Shown one piece after another: positions 56,401-64,000 of a stretch of 64,000 nt of DNA; within the stretch, counting starts at the first letter, position 1, and the number at the start of each line of letters is the position of its first letter. Source of the stretch: Sporosarcina sp. P33. GTDB lineage: Bacteria > Bacillota > Bacilli > Bacillales_A > Planococcaceae. The notes beneath the pieces are model-generated. The model made no database searches. It was not told the origin of the DNA and worked only from the letters and a program-made list of their open reading frames with translations. The position numbers and the translations under genes were made by a program. The DNA lies in assembly GCF_002077155.1 (NCBI RefSeq), contig NZ_CP015027.1:2830501-2894500 (forward strand), written 5' to 3'.

Positions 56401-56654
56401 GTGAAAACCGTCGGTAAAATCGGCACAGAAGGTTTGACGCTGATCGATGTCATTCAAAAAGGACAGGCGCAGTTGGTCATCAATACACTGACTAAAGGGA
56501 AACAGCCTGCACGTGATGGTTTCAGAATCCGCCGGGAAACAGTGGAAAATGGCGTTCCTTGCTTAACGTCTATTGATACAGCAGCAGCCATGCTGTCTGT
56601 GATTGAATCGATGACGTTCCAGACGGAAGCAATGCCGCAGCCGCAGGTGGTTCA

Positions 56655-56658
<4 letters not shown>
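53461..56658 (+). CDS. carB: Carbamoyl-phosphate synthase large subunit
   Basis: A 1065-residue enzyme with two homologous ATP-grasp halves. The first (about 1-400) makes carboxyphosphate then carbamate; the second (about 550-930) phosphorylates carbamate; an MGS-like allosteric domain (about 935-1055) closes the protein. [20 protein letters not shown] and [19 protein letters not shown] mark each half, and [18 protein letters not shown] and [15 protein letters not shown] are the metal and ATP signatures. No catalytic loss is seen. It overlaps carA by 8 bp with AAGGAG inside carA. It may use free ammonia if CarA cannot supply it. Confidence 0.98.
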
Positions 56659-59051
<2,393 letters not shown>

Positions 59052-59055
<4 letters not shown>

Positions 59056-59681
59056 ACAGAGAAAAAGAGACAGCACAAATCCTGCTCAATGTAGGTGCAG
59101 TAGCGCTGAACCCTGAGGAGCCGTTCACGTGGGCTTCAGGAATCCAATCACCTATCTATTGTGATAACCGCCTGACAATGGCAGATCCTGTAGGACGCAA
59201 AGAAATTGCAGAAGGTCTTGCGGCATTGATTCGTGTACACTACCCTGAAGCTACAGTGATCGCAGGTACTGCAACTGCAGGTATTCCGCACGCAGCATGG
59301 GTGGCTGATATTTTAAAATTGCCGATGGTTTACATTCGCTCCACTGCAAAAGCGCATGGTAAAAGCCGTCAAATCGAAGGTAAAATCGAGCCGGACGCAA
59401 AAGCAGTTATTATTGAAGATTTGATTTCAACCGGCGGCAGCAGCTTGAACGCAGCGAATGCACTTCTTTCAGAAGGCGTAGAAGTGAGCGGCATTGTTTC
59501 GATTTTTACATACGAATTGCAAAAAGCGGATGAAAAATTCGCAGAAGCCAACCTTTCGTATCACAGCTTAACGAATTTCGCTGCGCTGGCAGAAGTGGCG
59601 AAAGAAGAAGGCGCGATTAAGGAAGAGTCTATGAAAGAATTGATGGACTGGCATACGAAACTTAAAGCAGGCACACTGTAA
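59052..59681 (+). CDS. pyrE: Orotate phosphoribosyltransferase
   Basis: A 209-residue type I PRTase that joins orotate and PRPP to OMP. FTWASGIQSPIYCDNRL (about 25-41), the flexible catalytic loop KAHGKSRQIEG (about 103-113) and the PRPP motif VIIEDLISTGGSSLNA (about 118-133) are typical. ATG 59052 follows GGAGGGAA. It is the last gene of the pyr operon, followed by a terminator. Confidence 0.97.
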
Positions 59682-59686
59682 AAAAA

Positions 59687-59716
59687 AACGGTTCCCATGA
59701 CGGGGACCGTTTTTTA
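59687..59716 (+). terminator. Terminator of the pyr operon
   Basis: ACGGTTCCC and GGGGACCGT pair around a 4-6-base loop between A and T runs, so it can also act for convergent rqcH. Confidence 0.9.
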
Positions 59717-59761
59717 TTGGATAGAAAGATTAGAAGACCGATTAACTGTTCTCTCTCATTT

Positions 59762-61444
59762 TTATTTCCGCAGTTTCCGCACTAAATCTTCATCCGGCGT
59801 AACAAATACTGTTTTCTGTTCAAAGTAAATGACGAAGCCAGGTTTGGCGCCTGAAGGTTTCTTTACGTGACGGACTGCTGTGTAATCGACAGGTACAGAG
59901 GAGGACTCCCTTGCTTTACTGAAGTAAGCGGAAAGTCCCGCAGCTTCTTCAATCGTCTGTGCATCCGGTTCGGCGTCATGTATGACAACGTGGGAGCCGG
60001 GGATATCTTTCGTGTGTAGCCATATATGATCCCGGGCTGACAGTTTGAAAGTCAAATAATCATTTTGTTTATTATTTTTTCCGACGGAGATCGGGATGCC
60101 GGCAGACGATACGAATGATTCCGGCTTCGGCTTCTTCGCTTTGACTTTCTTTTTGCTTTTTCTTGCACGCATAAATCCGAGCTCCACCAGTTCTTCACGT
60201 ATTTCTTCTATATCAATGGGGGAAGCTTGGTACACTTGCTGTCTGACCATTTCGAAGTATTCAATATCGTCTTTAGTTTTTTCCAGCTGCTCTGCTATCC
60301 GGACGAGAGCTGTTTTAGCTTTTGAATAGCGTGAGAAATAGCGCTGCGCATTATCGATTGGCGATTTTCTCGGATCAAGCGGGATAGTGACAACGGTGCC
60401 TTGTTCATAGTAATTGTCCACCGTCACTTCTTTATCACCTTTTTGCAGCATATAACTGTTTGCTGTCAATAGTTCACCGTACAGCTTTAATGTATCAAGA
60501 TCCTGTGCTGTTTCCTGTTCTTTTTGCAGTTTCTTCATTTTGTTTTCTAGTTTAGCAATTTCATTTGATAACCAGCGTTCCAGGTCGATTGCCTGCGATT
60601 TTACCCGTTCCCGTTCCGCGCGGGCAAAGTATACCTTATCAAGCAGGTCGCCCAGTGTGGAAAATGACTGTGCAGTACCTTCTGCGTGTGTAAGTTCCAC
60701 CGCGGAAAATACGGTCTTTCTGTCATTTTCCACGACAGTCGGTTTCATTGATTCGGCAGAGAAGCTTTGCAGAAACGACTGCCAAATGCTGAATGAGGCT
60801 TGATTATCCAAACGGTACAGCAGTTCCGCCGCGGTCAGTGGAGAAAAACCGGCAAATCGGCGCACGATATCTTTTGGCTCTTGCAGTGTGCCTGCAATTT
60901 CGCTGAATTCAGTTTCTGTTACTTCAAAAGGATTCAATTTATCTTGCGGCGGTGCCGGAATATAAGGCTGTCCGGGTAATACGGTCCGATAACTGTTTAC
61001 GGAAGGCGGCAAGTGTTTCATACTGTCGATAATCATATCACGCGATGCATCCAGTAAAATTAAATTACTGTGCCGGCCCATAATCTCGATGACGAGCTTC
61101 CGTTCAATCTGATCACCCAGTTCATTTCGTGCCTGGACACTAATAGTTACAATGCGGTCTGTTTCATGCTGTTTGATTGACGTAATCATTCCGCCTTCGA
61201 GCTGTTTTCGCAGCACCATGCAAAATAAAGGGGGCTCCTGCGGATTAGTTAATACCTCATCGGTCAGCTGCAGACGCGAAAAAGAAGGGTGCAGCGATAC
61301 TAATAATTTATGATTTTTATTGTTGGCCCGGATCTGGAATATAATTTCCTGTGAGTTCGGCTGATGAATCTTCGAAATCCGGCCAGTCTTCAGTTGCTGC
61401 AGTTCGCTTACTATAGCTTTCGTAAATAAACCATCAAATGCCAT
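59762..61444 (-). CDS. rqcH: Ribosome quality control protein RqcH (NFACT family)
   Basis: A 560-residue NEMF/Rqc2 homologue (B. subtilis YloA) that adds C-terminal alanine tails to peptides stuck on 50S subunits. The NFACT-N domain (about 1-180) contains the DR pair in HETDRIV (about 96), coiled coils lie at about 270-320 and 370-410, a basic KKKVKAKKPK stretch near 440, and an NFACT-R domain at the end with DHIWLHTKDIPGSHVVI. It is transcribed against the pyr operon. Older annotation calls this family fibronectin-binding; the ribosomal role is better supported. Confidence 0.93.
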   Translation of the reverse strand: MAFDGLFTKAIVSELQQLKTGRISKIHQPNSQEIIFQIRANNKNHKLLVSLHPSFSRLQLTDEVLTNPQEPPLFCMVLRKQLEGGMITSIKQHETDRIVTISVQARNELGDQIERKLVIEIMGRHSNLILLDASRDMIIDSMKHLPPSVNSYRTVLPGQPYIPAPPQDKLNPFEVTETEFSEIAGTLQEPKDIVRRFAGFSPLTAAELLYRLDNQASFSIWQSFLQSFSAESMKPTVVENDRKTVFSAVELTHAEGTAQSFSTLGDLLDKVYFARAERERVKSQAIDLERWLSNEIAKLENKMKKLQKEQETAQDLDTLKLYGELLTANSYMLQKGDKEVTVDNYYEQGTVVTIPLDPRKSPIDNAQRYFSRYSKAKTALVRIAEQLEKTKDDIEYFEMVRQQVYQASPIDIEEIREELVELGFMRARKSKKKVKAKKPKPESFVSSAGIPISVGKNNKQNDYLTFKLSARDHIWLHTKDIPGSHVVIHDAEPDAQTIEEAAGLSAYFSKARESSSVPVDYTAVRHVKKPSGAKPGFVIYFEQKTVFVTPDEDLVRKLRK

Positions 61445-61498
61445 ACGGATTCCTCTTTCATTTCGTTTTGTTCCATTTTAGCACTCATCGTATGATTA

Positions 61499-61507
61499 TG
61501 GTATAAT
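61499..61507 (+). promoter_or_regulatory. Extended -10 element upstream of gmk
   Basis: TGGTATAAT gives a consensus extended -10 at 61499-61507, with only a weak -35 (TTTTAGC region). A transcript from here would cross the interspersed repeat before reaching gmk, about 280 bp downstream. Confidence 0.5.
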
Positions 61508-61605
61508 ATGAACAGATTGCACACATGGGCCTTTTCAGTTTAACGATAAAATTCAAGTAGTAAATTGACTTTCTTGTTAAAGTTCTATGTTTAGAAGCGT
61601 CTCCA

Positions 61606-62403
<798 letters not shown>

Positions 62404-62406
62404 ACT

Positions 62407-62631
62407 ATGTTATATCCATCAGTTGATTCACTAAAAGGAAAAGTTGATTCTAAATATACACTCGTTACACTGGCAGCAAAACGCGCACGTGAAATGCAGG
62501 AAAAGAAAAACGAATTACTTGGCACGTACCGTTCGGTAAAAAGTGTCGGCAGATCCCTCGAAGAAGTAGCGGCAGGGATTCTGATCAATGAAAAAGCAGA
62601 CGAATCCATTGTTTATGAAGATGAAGTATGA
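62407..62631 (+). CDS. rpoZ: RNA polymerase omega subunit
   Basis: A 74-residue subunit that aids RNA polymerase assembly. [31 protein letters not shown] and the later [19 protein letters not shown] motif are typical. It lies three bases after gmk, the usual gmk-rpoZ pairing, with GGAGGG ahead of ATG 62407. Confidence 0.96.
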   Translation: MLYPSVDSLKGKVDSKYTLVTLAAKRAREMQEKKNELLGTYRSVKSVGRSLEEVAAGILINEKADESIVYEDEV

Positions 62632-62647
62632 TTTGAAATAAAAAACA

Positions 62648-62681
62648 ACTCCCTAAGAATCCAACCGTTCTCAGGGAGTTT
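62648..62681 (+). terminator. Terminator after rpoZ
   Basis: AACTCCCTAAGAA and TTCTCAGGGAGTT pair with one mismatch around an 8-base loop, followed by an AT-rich tail. Confidence 0.8.
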
Positions 62682-62709
62682 ATTATTTTCGGAAAGGAAG
62701 AGAGTTTCC

Positions 62710-63930
62710 ATGAAGATTGACAATAAAAACATTTTACTGTGCGTCACAGGCGGTATTGCGGTATACAAAGCAGTTGCACTTGTCAGCAAATTATCCCAGG
62801 CAGGCGCTAATGTAAAAGTGGTGATGACAGACTCAGCAAAAGAATTTGTACAGCCTTTATCTTTTCAAGTGATGTCCCGCAACGACGTATATTTCGATAC
62901 GTTTGATGAAAAAGATTCCCGTGTTATTGCGCATATCGATCTGGCGGACTGGGCAGATCTGGTTGTGGTGGCACCTGCCACTGCTAATGTCATCGGCAAA
63001 CTGGCTAATGGAATTGCTGACGATATGGTAACAACTATTTTACTCGCAACGGAAGCAGATGTATGGATAGCGCCGGCTATGAATGTGCATATGTATGACC
63101 ATCCGGCTGTCGTCCGTAATATCGGACAGCTGCATAAAGACGGCTATCAGTTTATCGAACCGTCAGAAGGGTTTCTTGCGTGCGGTTACGTAGGCAAAGG
63201 GCGCCTGGAAGAGCCCGAACGAATCACTGAGCTGATCAGCAGCTATTTTACGGATGCTTCCAATCAGCCGCTGAAAGGCAAGAAAGTGGTTATTACAGCA
63301 GGGCCTACCCGTGAACGAATTGACCCTGTGCGTTATGTGTCTAATTTCTCCAGCGGGAAGATGGGCTACGCGATGGCGGCTGCGGCACAAAAACTTGGGG
63401 CCGAAACGGTACTGATTTCAGGGCCTGTAGAATTGGCGGTGCCTGCGGGCGTTCACGTGATTTATGTCGAAAGTGCAGCAGAAATGTTGGATGCCGTACT
63501 TGGCCAGTATGACGATGCATCTATAGTGGTGAAGTCAGCGGCAGTTGCAGATTACCGGCCTAAAAATATACATGGCCAGAAAATGAAGAAAAAAGCCGGC
63601 GATGATGTGCTCGAACTTGAGCGTACAACGGATATATTGAAAACACTCGGTGAGCGTAAAGAGCAACAGTTACTCGTTGGCTTTGCGGCTGAAACGACAG
63701 ACGTGATTGCCTATGGACAAAAGAAATTAGAATCTAAAAACCTTGACTATATTATTGTAAACGATGTGACCGATCCGGGTGGCGGGTTCGGAAGTGATAC
63801 AAATGTTGTAACACTCCTTTCTAGAGAAGGAGATGTGACTCCTTTCTCCTCTATGCCGAAAGGTCAGCTGGCTGTGCGTTTATTTGAAACGATTATTCAG
63901 CAAGAAAGCAGTAAACTGCATGTTCGCTGA
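62710..63930 (+). CDS. coaBC: Bifunctional phosphopantothenoylcysteine decarboxylase / phosphopantothenate-cysteine ligase
   Basis: A 406-residue two-domain enzyme for CoA synthesis. The N-terminal FMN-dependent CoaC domain (about 1-185) has LLCVTGGIAVYKA, the PxMNxxM-like APAMNVHMYDHP and the ACGYVGKGRLEEP substrate clamp. The C-terminal CoaB domain (about 190-400) has VVITAGPTRERIDPVRYVSN, AAVADYRPK and VNDVTDPGGGFGSDTN. GGAAAGGAAG precedes ATG 62710. With coaD and panE it gives three CoA-pathway genes in the window. It overlaps priA by 11 bp. Confidence 0.97.
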   Translation: MKIDNKNILLCVTGGIAVYKAVALVSKLSQAGANVKVVMTDSAKEFVQPLSFQVMSRNDVYFDTFDEKDSRVIAHIDLADWADLVVVAPATANVIGKLANGIADDMVTTILLATEADVWIAPAMNVHMYDHPAVVRNIGQLHKDGYQFIEPSEGFLACGYVGKGRLEEPERITELISSYFTDASNQPLKGKKVVITAGPTRERIDPVRYVSNFSSGKMGYAMAAAAQKLGAETVLISGPVELAVPAGVHVIYVESAAEMLDAVLGQYDDASIVVKSAAVADYRPKNIHGQKMKKKAGDDVLELERTTDILKTLGERKEQQLLVGFAAETTDVIAYGQKKLESKNLDYIIVNDVTDPGGGFGSDTNVVTLLSREGDVTPFSSMPKGQLAVRLFETIIQQESSKLHVR

Positions 63931-64000
63931 AGTCATTGTCGATGTAGCGGCTTATCCGATCGACCGACCGTTTGATTACGCCGTGCCTGCGGATTGGGAA
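63920..64000 (+). CDS. priA: Primosomal protein N' (PriA), 5' part
   Basis: Only the first 27 codons are in the window. MFAEVIVDVAAYPIDRPFDY followed by AVPADWE matches the N-terminal 3'-DNA-binding domain of PriA, the replication-restart helicase. Position directly after coaBC is the usual one. The gene runs off the window edge, so nothing further can be checked. Confidence 0.9.
   Translation, partial: MFAEVIVDVAAYPIDRPFDYAVPADWE

Overview
The window is about 64 kb of core chromosome from an endospore-forming Bacillales bacterium. Gene order follows the Bacillus subtilis ylb - dcw - spoIIG - ylm - divIVA - ileS - pyr - rqcH - gmk - coaBC - priA segment. Losses and insertions relative to B. 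subtilis, together with protein character, point to Planococcaceae (Sporosarcina-like). This assignment is inferred from gene order and protein resemblance, not from a database search.

Layout. 1-24 is the inverted terminus of an IS3-family element. 80-15.6 kb is the ylb region: a YtvI-like permease, a YugN-like protein, a CAP protein (YlbC-like), a divergent pair made of a DapG-like aspartokinase catalytic domain and a MurE-type ligase, YlbF, a degenerate GDPD-fold protein, YlbG, RsmD, CoaD, YlbJ-like, the YlbL protease, TmcAL, YceD (broken by a complete IS3-family insertion) and RpmF. 15.7-21.4 kb carries a crotonase-fold protein, a biotin carrier and a carboxyltransferase, then PanE, a DUF3397 protein and BshC. 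21.7-36.6 kb is the division and cell-wall cluster mraZ-rsmH-ftsL-pbpB-spoVD-mraY-murD-spoVE-divIB-ylxW-ylxX-sbp-ftsA-ftsZ, which lacks murE, murG and murB. 36.7-39.2 kb is spoIIGA-sigE-sigG. 39.2-40.0 kb is a gene-free stretch of repeats. 40.0-46.5 kb is ylmC-ylmE-sepF-ylmG-ylmH-divIVA and T-box-controlled ileS. 46.7-48.1 kb is lspA-rluD. 48.1-59.7 kb is the complete UMP operon pyrR-pyrP-pyrB-pyrC-carA-carB-pyrK-pyrD-pyrF-pyrE behind one PyrR attenuator. 59.8-64 kb is rqcH, an interspersed repeat, gmk, rpoZ, coaBC and the start of priA.

Most notable observations. (1) The pyrimidine-operon CarA has glycine in place of the catalytic cysteine of its glutamine amidotransferase domain, and one glutamine-binding residue is also changed. 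The carbamoyl-phosphate synthetase may therefore run on free ammonia. (2) A MurE-type ligase with the DNPR motif of diaminopimelate-adding enzymes lies outside the dcw cluster. It is divergent from a DapG-type aspartokinase that lacks its ACT regulatory domains, and overlapping CATAnnnTA mother-cell promoter boxes lie between them. This looks like a sporulation module for a DAP-type cortex. (3) The IS insertion into yceD can be reversed on paper: removing it with one copy of its 3-bp target duplication restores the reading frame. (4) Two copies of a phased 21-bp repeat array and two copies of a roughly 130-bp interspersed repeat lie between genes. (5) A GDPD-fold protein has lost every catalytic motif.
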